From the NCBI GenBank assembly GCA_905213875.1, contig CAJMJN010000003.1, positions 58,949 to 122,948 on the forward strand: DNA of 64,000 nucleotides, written 5' to 3'. The position numbers and the translations under genes were made by a program. Positions 45,349 to 54,076 of the stretch are shown here, piece after piece. The notes below the pieces were generated by a model. The model made no database searches. It saw only the letters and a program-made list of their open reading frames with translations, and had not been told where the DNA came from. Every line of letters starts with the position of its first letter. The stretch's first letter is position 1. Source of the DNA: an uncultured Clostridium sp. Lineage in GTDB: Bacteria > Bacillota > Clostridia > TANB77 > CAG-508.

Positions 45349-45927
45349 ATGGATAACATGATAGAAATTAGATGGCACGGTAGAGGTGGTCAAGGTGCTA
45401 AAACAGCTTCATTATTATTAGCAGATGCTGCTTTTAATACTGGTAAGTATATTCAAGGTTTTCCTGAATATGGTCCAGAAAGAATGGGTGCACCAATTAC
45501 TGCCTATAATAGAATTAGTACATCTCCTATAACTATTCATAGTAATATTTATGAACCAGATTATGTTGTTGTAGTTGATGATACCCTTTTAGATGCTGTT
45601 AATGTTACAGCTGGCTTAAAAGAATCTGGTGCTATTGTTATTAATACAACTAAATCTGCTGAAGATTTGAAAAAATCACTAAATGGCTACACTGGTAATG
45701 TATATACAATTGATGCAAGAAAAGTATCTATGAAAACTTTAGGAAGATATTTTCCTAATACACCGATGCTTGCTGCAATTGTAAAAGTTAGTGGCATTAT
45801 GACAGATGAAGAACTTTTAAATGATATGGAAGGTTCTTTTAAACATAAATTTGCTAAAAAGCCTGAAGTTATCGAGGGAAATATGAAAGCACTTGAGATG
45901 GCTCTAAAGGAGGTTAAAAAAATATGA
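45349..45927 (+). CDS. porC: 2-oxoacid:ferredoxin oxidoreductase, gamma subunit
   Basis: 192 residues of the PorC/gamma family: EIRWHGRGGQGAKTAS at the start, FPEYGPERMGAPI, and NTPMLAAIVKVSG. Part of the heterotetramer that oxidises pyruvate (or another 2-oxoacid) with CoA to acyl-CoA, CO2 and reduced ferredoxin. It overlaps porD by 4 bases. The order C-D-A-B is that of many anaerobes. Substrate preference (pyruvate or a branched-chain oxoacid) cannot be fixed from sequence by eye. Confidence 0.93.
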   Translation: MDNMIEIRWHGRGGQGAKTASLLLADAAFNTGKYIQGFPEYGPERMGAPITAYNRISTSPITIHSNIYEPDYVVVVDDTLLDAVNVTAGLKESGAIVINTTKSAEDLKKSLNGYTGNVYTIDARKVSMKTLGRYFPNTPMLAAIVKVSGIMTDEELLNDMEGSFKHKFAKKPEVIEGNMKALEMALKEVKKI

Positions 45928-46214
45928 CTAATATAAATCCAAATACACCAATGGAAGACTTAACAATTGGTGGAAATATTTATACAGCTGGAAATGCCAA
46001 AGAGTTTAAGACTGGAGATTGGAGAAGTACAAAACCTATTTTTTATATTGATAAATGTAAACAATGTGGTTTGTGCTTTCCTGTTTGCCCAGATGATGCA
46101 ATTCCAGTAAATTGTGATCAAAAAAGAGAAGATTTTGATTATGATTATTGCAAAGGATGTGGCGTTTGTGCAAAAGTATGCCCATTTGGTGCAATTGAAA
46201 TGAAAGAAGAATAA
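45924..46214 (+). CDS. porD: 2-oxoacid:ferredoxin oxidoreductase, delta (ferredoxin) subunit
   Basis: 96 residues with two complete [4Fe-4S] motifs: CKQCGLCFPVCPDDAI and CKGCGVCAKVCPFGAI. It carries electrons from the beta subunit to free ferredoxin. The upstream part with GDWRSTKPI is the usual PorD N-terminus. Confidence 0.95.
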   Translation: MTNINPNTPMEDLTIGGNIYTAGNAKEFKTGDWRSTKPIFYIDKCKQCGLCFPVCPDDAIPVNCDQKREDFDYDYCKGCGVCAKVCPFGAIEMKEE

Positions 46215-46314
46215 TTATTTGTAAAGCTTAAATTAAATACAAATATAACATTATCAGATGGTTTATGGGTAAAAACCTTGAAAACCCAAATATAAATAAT
46301 AAGGATGAAAAATT

Positions 46315-47505
46315 ATGAGTATAAGAGAAAGATTAAGTGGTAATGAAGCTACTGCTACTGCTATGAAACAAATTAATCCTGATGTTGTTGCTGCATACCC
46401 TATTACACCTTCTACTGAAATTCCACAATATTTTTCAACATTTGTTGCAAATGGTACTGTAGATACAAACTTTGTTGCAGTAGAAAGTGAGCATAGTGCA
46501 ATGTCTGCTTGTATTGGTTCTGAAGCTTCTGGTGCAAGAACAATGACTGCAACTTCAGCAAATGGTTTGTCTTTAATGTGGGAAATGATTTATATTGCAT
46601 CTAGCTTACGTTTACCTATTGTTTTATCATTGGTAAATAGAGCAGTTTCTGGACCATTAAATATTCATTGTGACCATTCAGATGCAATGGGTGTTAGAGA
46701 TGCAGGTTGGATTATGCTATTTTCTGAAAACAACCAAGAAGCTTATGATAATACTTTAATGGCTAATAGAATTGCTGAACATAAAGATGTAATGTTACCT
46801 TTAATGGTATGTCAAGATGGATTTATTACTTCACATTCTATTGAAAATATTGAATTAGTTGAAGATGACAAAGTAAAAGAATTTGTAGGTACATATAAAC
46901 CAGAACATTCTTTATTAAATGAAAAAGAGCCAATGGCTGTTGGTCCTTTAGATTTACAATCATATTTATTTGAACATAAAGTTCAACAAGCAGAAGCAAT
47001 GAAAAATGCTAAAAATGTAATATTAGAAGTTGCTAAGGATTTTGAAAAAATGACTGGTAGAAAATATGGTTTGTTTGAAGAATACAAATTAGATGATGCA
47101 GAAATTGCAATTGTTTGTATGAACTCAACAGCTGGAACTACTAAATTTGTAGTTGATAATTTAAGAAAAAATGGTATAAAAGCAGGTCTTTTAAAAATTC
47201 GTGTATTTAGACCATTCCCTGCTGAAGAAATAGCTAATGCTTTAAGTAATTTAAAAGCTGTTGCTGTTTTAGATAAAGCAGATTCTTTAAATGGTGCTGG
47301 TGGTGCCTTATTTGAAGATGTTACTTCTGCAATGTATGTAAATAATAAAAATGTCCCAACTGTAAATTATATTTATGGTATTGGTGGTAGAGATACTAAA
47401 GCAAATGATATTGAAAAAGTTTATACTGATTTATTAGATATAGCAAAATCAGGAAAAGCAGAAAATCCTTATCGCTATTTAGGACTAAGAAAGGAGGAAA
47501 AATAA
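46315..47505 (+). CDS. porA: 2-oxoacid:ferredoxin oxidoreductase, alpha subunit
   Basis: 396 residues. Domain I includes GNEATATAMKQINPDVVAAYPITPSTEIPQ split over the start, then SEHSAMSACIGSEASGARTMTATS and LSLVNRAVSGPLNIHCDHSD; the C-terminal domain II begins near 255. It binds the pyrophosphate side partner of the active site and CoA. It lies 100 bases after porD and 1 base before porB. Confidence 0.95.
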   Translation: MSIRERLSGNEATATAMKQINPDVVAAYPITPSTEIPQYFSTFVANGTVDTNFVAVESEHSAMSACIGSEASGARTMTATSANGLSLMWEMIYIASSLRLPIVLSLVNRAVSGPLNIHCDHSDAMGVRDAGWIMLFSENNQEAYDNTLMANRIAEHKDVMLPLMVCQDGFITSHSIENIELVEDDKVKEFVGTYKPEHSLLNEKEPMAVGPLDLQSYLFEHKVQQAEAMKNAKNVILEVAKDFEKMTGRKYGLFEEYKLDDAEIAIVCMNSTAGTTKFVVDNLRKNGIKAGLLKIRVFRPFPAEEIANALSNLKAVAVLDKADSLNGAGGALFEDVTSAMYVNNKNVPTVNYIYGIGGRDTKANDIEKVYTDLLDIAKSGKAENPYRYLGLRKEEK

Positions 47506-47506
47506 T

Positions 47507-48451
47507 ATGCCTTATAATGTAAAAGATGTAGTGGCAAACAAACCTTCAAGATTTACAGCAGGTCACAGAATGTGTGCTGGTTGTGGAGCTCCCCCTGCTA
47601 TAAGAATGGTCCTTAGAGCATTAAAGCCAGAAGATCATGCAGTTATTGCTTCTGCTACTGGATGTTTAGAAGTTTCAAGTTTTATATATCCATATACTTC
47701 TTGGACAGATTCTTTTATCCATACAGCATTTGAATGTTCAGCTGCAACTTTATCAGGAGCTGAAGCTGCTTACCAATCTATGAAAAAACAAGGTAAAATA
47801 GAAAACACAACAAAATTCATCGCATTTGGTGGAGATGGTGGAACTTATGATATAGGTTTACAAAGTTTATCTGGTGCAATGGAACGTGGTCATGACATGT
47901 TATATGTTTGTTATGATAATGGTGCATATATGAACACAGGTATTCAACGTTCTTCTGCAACACCTAAGTTTGCAGATACTACAACTTCTCCTGCCGGAAA
48001 AGTATTACCTGGAAAAATGCAATCAAGAAAAGATTTAACAAAAATTATGGTTAGTCATCATTTACCATATGTTGCTCAAACAGTTGGTTATATGAATTTT
48101 AAAGATTTATATGAAAAATCTGAAAAAGCAATTTATACAGAAGGTCCAGCATTTTTAAATGTTTTATCTCCTTGTCCTAGAGGTTGGGGATATCCAACAG
48201 ATATGTTAATGCAAATTAATAAATTAGCTGTTGAAACTTGCTATTGGCCTTTATATGAAGTTGTTGATGGTAAATACAAAATTAATTATAAACCAGCTAA
48301 AAAATTACCTATTGAAGAATTTTTAAGACCACAAAAAAGATTTAAACACTTGTTTAAACCTGGTAATGAGTGGATGATTGAAGCATTCCAAAAAGAAGTT
48401 GATGCTAGATGGCAAGAACTTCTTGATTTAGAAGAAATAACAAATAGATAA
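47507..48451 (+). CDS. porB: 2-oxoacid:ferredoxin oxidoreductase, beta (TPP) subunit
   Basis: 314 residues. Cys of HRMCAGCGAP and CLEVSS, and a later Cys, bind the proximal [4Fe-4S] cluster. The thiamine pyrophosphate motif GGDGGTYDIGLQSLSGAMERGHD...YDNGAYMNTG is split here only for reading. SPCPRGWGYP near residue 225 is typical. Last gene of the operon, before a strong terminator. Confidence 0.95.
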   Translation: MPYNVKDVVANKPSRFTAGHRMCAGCGAPPAIRMVLRALKPEDHAVIASATGCLEVSSFIYPYTSWTDSFIHTAFECSAATLSGAEAAYQSMKKQGKIENTTKFIAFGGDGGTYDIGLQSLSGAMERGHDMLYVCYDNGAYMNTGIQRSSATPKFADTTTSPAGKVLPGKMQSRKDLTKIMVSHHLPYVAQTVGYMNFKDLYEKSEKAIYTEGPAFLNVLSPCPRGWGYPTDMLMQINKLAVETCYWPLYEVVDGKYKINYKPAKKLPIEEFLRPQKRFKHLFKPGNEWMIEAFQKEVDARWQELLDLEEITNR

Positions 48452-48469
48452 AAATAGATCTTCCCCTAA

Positions 48470-48513
48470 AAATAAATATCTTCATAAAATACTTTACGAA
48501 GATATTTATTTTT
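48470..48513. terminator. Terminator of the por operon
   Basis: AAATAAATATCTTC/GAAGATATTTATTT with a 14-base loop and a T run; it faces the convergent flippase-like gene. Confidence 0.9.
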
Positions 48514-48542
48514 TGTTTTTATAAGTTAATTGTTATTCTAGT

Positions 48543-49676
48543 TTATATCTTAATTTTTTTATTATCTTTTCTTTTTGTTGGAATTAAGAAAATCAAACCA
48601 ACTAATATTGGTAAATAAAATGTATATATTCTCCAAAATAAGATTGACATGTTTATACTTCCATCTTTAAAAATATTATTAAATAATAGGTAAAATCCTC
48701 CTTCTGCTCCTAAGCCTGAACCAGGAGTTGGAATAAATGTCATAATTAATAATAAAAATGCTTGTGTTGGTATTATTTGCCAGAAACTTATTCCATAATT
48801 TCCAAATGCTCTATATATTGTATATGTGATAGAATAATATGCAAAGCTCTGAATTACTGCTGCTATAAACATTGTTACTACCATTTTCTTTTTAGATTTC
48901 ATAATTGAAAATTGCTTATTAAAATTTTCTATACTTTTTTCACATTTTTCTAATGTTTCTTTTGGATTTTTAAAAATTTTTATTTTTCCTAAAAACTTAA
49001 TTATTAGCTTTGTAATTGCTAATATTATGCTCTTTTTTACTCCAATTAATATAACCACTATTATTGCTATTATATTTACTAAAAATCCTAGTATAGCTAC
49101 CCATATATAGTTTTGCATTAATATTTTTAAAAAATCAAATTCAAAAAATACAACAACTAATGTTGTTACTACTAATGCTATTTGAGTAATAATAAATTTA
49201 ATTGCCATAGCACTTAAGGAGTCACTTACCCTTTTTCCCGTTTTTGTAAGCTCATATGCCTGCATAGGCTGACCACCTGATGAAAATGGTGTTATATTAT
49301 TAAATAATAATCCTATCATAGATACTTTAATTGAATTTTTTATACTTTGATTTGGATACATTTCTTTTATTGGTATATGTAATGTAATTGCTTCACATGT
49401 CCAATGAATTAATAAGCATATAATACCTAATAATACCCATCTATAATCTGCCTGTATAAGTATTTTTATAATATTATCAATTCCATCTACTTTAATCATA
49501 TATATTGTTAAACCTACAAATATAGCTAAAATTAATACAAAATTAAATATTATTTTTTTCTTGTTTGTTGTTTTTAATACTTCTTTTTCTATATTTTCAT
49601 TTGTTTCACTATTAGTTTTTTCTTCCTCATTAGGGTTAATATTCTTATCTGTTCTTTCTTTCATAACATTCACCAC
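48543..49676 (-). CDS. Lysylphosphatidylglycerol synthase TM region/UPF0104-type membrane protein
   Basis: 377 residues. A charged cytosolic N-terminus (about 1-38) then about eight membrane helices with GLLFNNITPFSSGGQPMQAYEL, typical of the AglD/MprF-like flippase family, and a late PTPGSGLGAEGGFYLLF. There is no aminoacyl transferase domain, so it resembles the stand-alone lipid flippase-like members. The transported lipid is unknown. Confidence 0.85.
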   Translation of the reverse strand: MVNVMKERTDKNINPNEEEKTNSETNENIEKEVLKTTNKKKIIFNFVLILAIFVGLTIYMIKVDGIDNIIKILIQADYRWVLLGIICLLIHWTCEAITLHIPIKEMYPNQSIKNSIKVSMIGLLFNNITPFSSGGQPMQAYELTKTGKRVSDSLSAMAIKFIITQIALVVTTLVVVFFEFDFLKILMQNYIWVAILGFLVNIIAIIVVILIGVKKSIILAITKLIIKFLGKIKIFKNPKETLEKCEKSIENFNKQFSIMKSKKKMVVTMFIAAVIQSFAYYSITYTIYRAFGNYGISFWQIIPTQAFLLLIMTFIPTPGSGLGAEGGFYLLFNNIFKDGSINMSILFWRIYTFYLPILVGLIFLIPTKRKDNKKIKI

Positions 49677-49741
49677 TTAATATGTAATTTATTCAAAAAG
49701 ACTGTTTATAATACTAAAATTACAAACAGCCCTTATAAAAA

Positions 49742-49912
49742 TTATTCTTCTTCTGGTGCTCCTACTGGACAAACTCCTGCACAAGTTCCACATGATATAC
49801 ATGCTGATTGTTCAATTTCAAATTTGTCTTCACCTTGTGATATACATCCAACTGGACATTCTGCTGCACAAGCTCCACATGATATACATTTATCAGTTAT
49901 TTTATATGCCAT
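49742..49912 (-). CDS. 2[4Fe-4S] ferredoxin
   Basis: 56 residues, the classic clostridial ferredoxin. Two clusters are bound by CISCGACAAECP and CISCGTCAGVCP; the end is acidic. ATG at 49912 after AAGGAGG. It is the expected electron acceptor of the Por complex encoded 1.3 kb away, though not in the same transcript. Confidence 0.97.
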   Translation of the reverse strand: MAYKITDKCISCGACAAECPVGCISQGEDKFEIEQSACISCGTCAGVCPVGAPEEE

Positions 49913-49931
49913 ATTAGTCACCTCCTTAAAA

Positions 49932-50843
49932 TTATATTCTATTTTTATTGTCTTGTTCTTCTAGTCTTTCTAATTCTTCTAGCTCTTTTTTATGTTCTTT
50001 TTCTTCTTCATCTTCTTGATCATCTATTTTGTTATCTTTTATAATTTTTATGTCAGAAACATTATATTTTTTATATGTATAATTATCTCCATCTTTGATT
50101 TTTACTCTTATAATTTCTTTTAATGTTTCAATATTATCAACTTCGCCTTCTCCATCTGCTGTTTTTACAATTGCTCCTATATTTGGAAGTCTTTTTAATT
50201 TATCTTCATAAACATCATTTTCATATTTTAAGCAACACATTAATCTACCGCAATTTCCTGAAATTTTACTTGGATTTAAAGATAAATTTTGTTCTTTTGC
50301 CATTTTTATAGAAACTGCTTCAAAATCTCTTAGAAATGAACAACAGCATAGTTCTCTACCACATACACCATTTCCACCTATTCTTTTTACTTCATCCCTA
50401 ACTCCAATTTGTCTTAATTCTATTCTTGTTCTGTAAATTGATGCTAAATCTTTTACTAATTCTCTAAAATCTATTCTTCCATCAGCTGTAAAGTAAAATA
50501 ATATTTTGCTATTATCAAATTTATATTCAACATCAGTTAATGTCATAGCTAATTTGTGTTCTTTTATTTTTTTCTTGCATATTTCAAATGCTTCTTTTTC
50601 TATTTTTCTGCATTCCTCATAATGTTTATGGTCTTTTCCATTTGCTATTCTTATTATTTTTTTTAATGGAGTAACTATTTTTTCGTTATTTACATATCTA
50701 TTAGGAATTACTACTTCTCCATATTCTTCCCCTTGTGTTGTTTCTACTATAACTTTAGTTCCTTTTTGAACTTTTAAATCTTTTGGATTAAAAAAATATA
50801 TTTTCCCTAATTTTTTAAATCTAACCCCTATTATATTTTTCAA
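49932..50843 (-). CDS. ricT: RicT/YaaT-type PSP1 protein
   Basis: 303 residues from a TTG at 50843 that has GGGAGG 6 bases upstream and overlaps the holB stop (TTGA). The PSP1 domain includes KLGKIYFFNPKDL, DVEYKFDNSKILFYFTADGRIDFRELV, and the Cys set GVCGRELCCCSFL and NCGRLMCCLKYE that binds Fe-S clusters in RicT. In Bacillus the Ric complex acts with RNase Y in mRNA maturation and affects sporulation and competence. The C-terminus is a charged helix. The holB-ricT order is conserved in Firmicutes. Confidence 0.92.
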   Translation of the reverse strand: MKNIIGVRFKKLGKIYFFNPKDLKVQKGTKVIVETTQGEEYGEVVIPNRYVNNEKIVTPLKKIIRIANGKDHKHYEECRKIEKEAFEICKKKIKEHKLAMTLTDVEYKFDNSKILFYFTADGRIDFRELVKDLASIYRTRIELRQIGVRDEVKRIGGNGVCGRELCCCSFLRDFEAVSIKMAKEQNLSLNPSKISGNCGRLMCCLKYENDVYEDKLKRLPNIGAIVKTADGEGEVDNIETLKEIIRVKIKDGDNYTYKKYNVSDIKIIKDNKIDDQEDEEEKEHKKELEELERLEEQDNKNRI

Positions 50844-51727
50844 ACTATTTCCTCCCACATATTAAATAACAAATTATCAATACACATATCATAATTTGCA
50901 TTTTGTTTTAATCGTTTTTTAGTATTTTCTACAATTTTTATACAATTAGTGTATTTTGTGTTATTTCTTGATAATCTAAGTAATACAATATTTATATAAT
51001 CTAACATTTCCATTATTTCTTCTTTAGTTTGATATAATATTTCTGCATTTTTTGTTACATCTATTAAATCATAATTAGATATATTTTCTATCATTTTTTC
51101 TATTTTTAAATATTCTTCTTGTTTATCTTTTAATTCTATAGCTTTTCCTATGCTTCCTTGGAATAATTCTAGCATATTTTCAGTTACATTTTCTATTCCT
51201 TGTGATTGTAAATATTCTGTCATTATATTATTATCTACAGAATTGAATCTAATTATCATACATCTTGATTTTATAGTTGTTAAAAATGCATTTTCATTAG
51301 ATCCTATTAATATTATTGTTACAAATTCTGGTGGTTCTTCTAATGTTTTTAATAAACTATTTTGAGCCTCAACTGTCATTTTGTCAGCATTATCTATAAT
51401 ATAAACTTTTTTATTTGATATTATAGGTTTTTCTTGTACTTTTTTTTGCATTTCTCTTATTTGTTCTATTTTTAAGCTATTCCCATCTGGCTCTATATAT
51501 AGAAAATCAGGATTATTATTTCCATCAAATTCTACACAAGATTTACAATTATTGCAGTATTTATTATCATTTAAACACAAAATTGCTTTTGCCAGTTCAG
51601 TTGCCAACATCTTTTTGCCTATTCCTTCTATTCCAACAAATAAATAGCTGTGTGATATTTGATTATTATTAATTGATTTTTTTAATTGTTCTTTTATTAT
51701 ATCATTTCCAATTATTTTTTCAAACAT
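50840..51727 (-). CDS. holB: DNA polymerase III, delta' subunit
   Basis: 295 residues from the ATG at 51727 (AGGTGG upstream). AAA+ clamp-loader subunit: IGNDIIKEQLKKSI, a Walker A-like FVGIEGIGKKMLA, zinc Cys set CLNDNKYCNNCKSC, YIIDNADKMTVEAQNSLLKTLEEPP, and the sensor region TIKSRC. It loads the sliding clamp with the other clamp-loader subunits. It overlaps ricT by 4 bases. Confidence 0.94.
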   Translation of the reverse strand: MFEKIIGNDIIKEQLKKSINNNQISHSYLFVGIEGIGKKMLATELAKAILCLNDNKYCNNCKSCVEFDGNNNPDFLYIEPDGNSLKIEQIREMQKKVQEKPIISNKKVYIIDNADKMTVEAQNSLLKTLEEPPEFVTIILIGSNENAFLTTIKSRCMIIRFNSVDNNIMTEYLQSQGIENVTENMLELFQGSIGKAIELKDKQEEYLKIEKMIENISNYDLIDVTKNAEILYQTKEEIMEMLDYINIVLLRLSRNNTKYTNCIKIVENTKKRLKQNANYDMCIDNLLFNMWEEIV

Positions 51728-51742
51728 CACTACCACCTCTCA

Positions 51743-51842
51743 GATTTTGGGGACGGAGCAAAAAATCATCTTCTTACTCTTCCCCATTTTTTAAAACTAT
51801 CTACTTTTGTTTAAAATGATTTTTTGCTCCGTCCCCAAAATC
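51743..51842. repeat. REP/MITE-like 27-bp perfect palindrome
   Basis: Arms 51743-51769 and 51816-51842 are perfect inverted copies containing GGGGACGGAGC, unusually GC-rich for this genome, with a 46-base loop. This resembles the REP-type palindromes (GGGGAC cores) that REP-associated tyrosine transposases handle in Firmicutes. No transposase is present. The right arm supplies the stop codon of lepB. The loop holds a near copy of the end of lepB (TTACTCTTCCCCATTT against TTACTTTTCCCCATTT). Confidence 0.8.
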
Positions 51843-52473
51843 ATTTTACTTTTCCCCATTTCTCCAATGGCCATATACGTATTGCTACTGTACTTTCTAT
51901 TTTCTCTAACGGTATGCATCCAAATGCTCTACAGTCTGTACTATGATTTCTGTTGTCTCCCATCGCAAATACACAATTTTCTGGAACTGTAAAATCATCA
52001 AATCCATTTCCTAATATATCTGTTACTATTCCTGCTTGTAAATAGTCTTCTTTTAACTCTTTATCATTTATATATACTTTACCATCTTTTATTTGAACAT
52101 GTTCACCCGGTAATGCTATAACTCTTTTTATATAACTTCTTTTCCCTATTTCTAAGAAGTTTTTAAAAAACCATTCTACTCCTGTTGTTTTATTATATTT
52201 TGCTACTGGATTGCTTTGATCTATTTCTGATGCTGAATATTCCAATTTAGCTGGTTCTTCAAATGTTATTATTTGACCTCTTTCAGGTAATTTATGGGTT
52301 GTTCTTCCCCATCTATTTAGCCACAATCTTTGATTTTGCTCTAATGTTGGCTTCATTGACTCCATTTTTACTATTGTTGGTGTTCCTATAAAATATCTAA
52401 ATAGCATTGCTAATACTAATGCAATTACTATACAATATACCCATTCTAAAATTTCTTTTACTGTTGAATTCAA
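51841..52473 (-). CDS. lepB: Signal peptidase I
   Basis: 210 residues. One N-terminal membrane helix (about 9-28), the catalytic Ser in VKMESMKPTL (about 38), the catalytic Lys in SYIKRVIALPGEHV (about 113), and GDNRNHSTDCRAFG. It cleaves signal peptides of secreted proteins such as the NlpC/P60 protein here. The stop codon lies in the arm of the adjacent palindrome, so the C-terminus may have been trimmed or altered by that insertion. Confidence 0.95.
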   Translation of the reverse strand: MNSTVKEILEWVYCIVIALVLAMLFRYFIGTPTIVKMESMKPTLEQNQRLWLNRWGRTTHKLPERGQIITFEEPAKLEYSASEIDQSNPVAKYNKTTGVEWFFKNFLEIGKRSYIKRVIALPGEHVQIKDGKVYINDKELKEDYLQAGIVTDILGNGFDDFTVPENCVFAMGDNRNHSTDCRAFGCIPLEKIESTVAIRIWPLEKWGKVK

Positions 52474-52603
52474 AATAATTCGCTCCTATCCATATATTTT
52501 CTATAAATTATCTATCTAATTATACACTAAAACATAATAAATCACAATAAAAAGGGAAGATATTTCAAAAAAATTATTCCTAAAATATGCTTCCTTTAAT
52601 TTG

Positions 52604-54064
52604 TTATATTTCATTATCATTTGTTACTTTTGTTGGTATTCTAATTACTACTTCTGTACCTTGTCCTACAACACTTTTTATATCTATACTTCCACCGTTT
52701 TTATCAAGTATTTCTTTTGCAATTGAAAGTCCTAAACCAGTTCCTCCCATTTCTCTAGTACGTGCTTTATCTACTCTATAAAATCTTTCAAATATTCTGC
52801 TTAAGTCTTCTTCTGGTATTCCAATACCATTATCAAATACTTTTATATATGCATCATTATATACAAATCCTACATATATCTTTATTTCCCCACCATCTGG
52901 TGTGTATTTTATACTGTTTGTTAGTATATTTAAAACAACTCTTTCTATATCATATTTATCAGCATATACTGGTGGCACATCTGCTGTAACAAAGCAATTT
53001 ACTTTATGATTTTTCTTTTTAATTTCTATTCCTAATTTGTCTTGACATTTTTTTACCAAATCACCTAAATCAAATGATTCTTTTTGTGTTCTTTTTTTGT
53101 TACTATCATATCTTGACAATGTTAACAAATCTGTTACTAGTCTTGCCATTCTTCTTGCTTCTGTTGCTATTACATTTAAGAATTTATTTTGTGTTTCTTT
53201 GTCATATTCTCCTTCTAGCAATGTATCTGCATATCCCATAATTGATGTTATTGGTGTTTTTAATTCATGTGATACATCTGCAACTAATTCTTTTTGCATA
53301 TTATCTAGTTTAACATGTTCTGTAATATCTTGTATTACTGCAATTACACCATCTGGTCTCTCTGTTTCATTTTTAAATGGTGCAAAAAATACATTTACAT
53401 ATCTATCATCTACTTGAATTCTTTGTTCTGTTGATGTCCAATTTTCTAAATATATTATTTTTTCCATATTTATATTTAGATTGAATTTTTTAAAGATATC
53501 ATCAAAATTTTCGTCTTCTGGTCTTATTGCTAGAAACTTTTTAGCTGCTGGATTTATTAATATTATTTGACCTTTTCTATTAAAGGCTATTATTCCATCT
53601 GTCATATGTAATAGTATTGTTTCTATTTGATTTTTTTGTGTAGATACTTCACTTAATTTTTCATTTAATTCTGTTGTCATTAGTCCAAATGCACTTTCTA
53701 AGTCATCTACATCATTTCTTTTTTTCTTATTTTTCACCTTATTTTTACTATCATCTTCTGTTACTCTTTCTGCACTTTTTATCAATTTATTTATTGGATA
53801 TATCACAAATTCTGATAAAAATGCAGAAATCAAACATCCTATAATGGCAAATACTATTGCAACAACTCCTAGTGCCACTATTGTATTATGTTTTATCTGG
53901 TTAATTTCTTGGACTACTTGTCCAATTTCAACTATATTATTTGCATCTATTTGTGCTTTTACTGTTTCTAATGAATATATATAAAATGCTCCTAATGTTC
54001 CTATTAAAATTATTCCAACTACAAAGAATATTACAATTATTTTAAATTGTGTATTTTTAAACAT
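52604..54064 (-). CDS. WalK-like sensor histidine kinase, without adjacent regulator
   Basis: 486 residues: helix 1 (about 9-30), a short extracytoplasmic loop, helix 2 (about 62-84), HAMP (about 85-140), PAS (about 145-240), HisKA with ADVSHELKTPITSIMGYADTL split around the His at about 268, and HATPase with NILTNSIKYTPDGG and GGTGLGLSIAKEIL. The arrangement resembles WalK, the wall-homeostasis kinase. It follows murG by 12 bases in the same direction, so it belongs to the cell-wall cluster. No response regulator is next to it. Confidence 0.9.
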   Translation of the reverse strand: MFKNTQFKIIVIFFVVGIILIGTLGAFYIYSLETVKAQIDANNIVEIGQVVQEINQIKHNTIVALGVVAIVFAIIGCLISAFLSEFVIYPINKLIKSAERVTEDDSKNKVKNKKKRNDVDDLESAFGLMTTELNEKLSEVSTQKNQIETILLHMTDGIIAFNRKGQIILINPAAKKFLAIRPEDENFDDIFKKFNLNINMEKIIYLENWTSTEQRIQVDDRYVNVFFAPFKNETERPDGVIAVIQDITEHVKLDNMQKELVADVSHELKTPITSIMGYADTLLEGEYDKETQNKFLNVIATEARRMARLVTDLLTLSRYDSNKKRTQKESFDLGDLVKKCQDKLGIEIKKKNHKVNCFVTADVPPVYADKYDIERVVLNILTNSIKYTPDGGEIKIYVGFVYNDAYIKVFDNGIGIPEEDLSRIFERFYRVDKARTREMGGTGLGLSIAKEILDKNGGSIDIKSVVGQGTEVVIRIPTKVTNDNEI

Positions 54065-54076
54065 TTATACTTCCTC

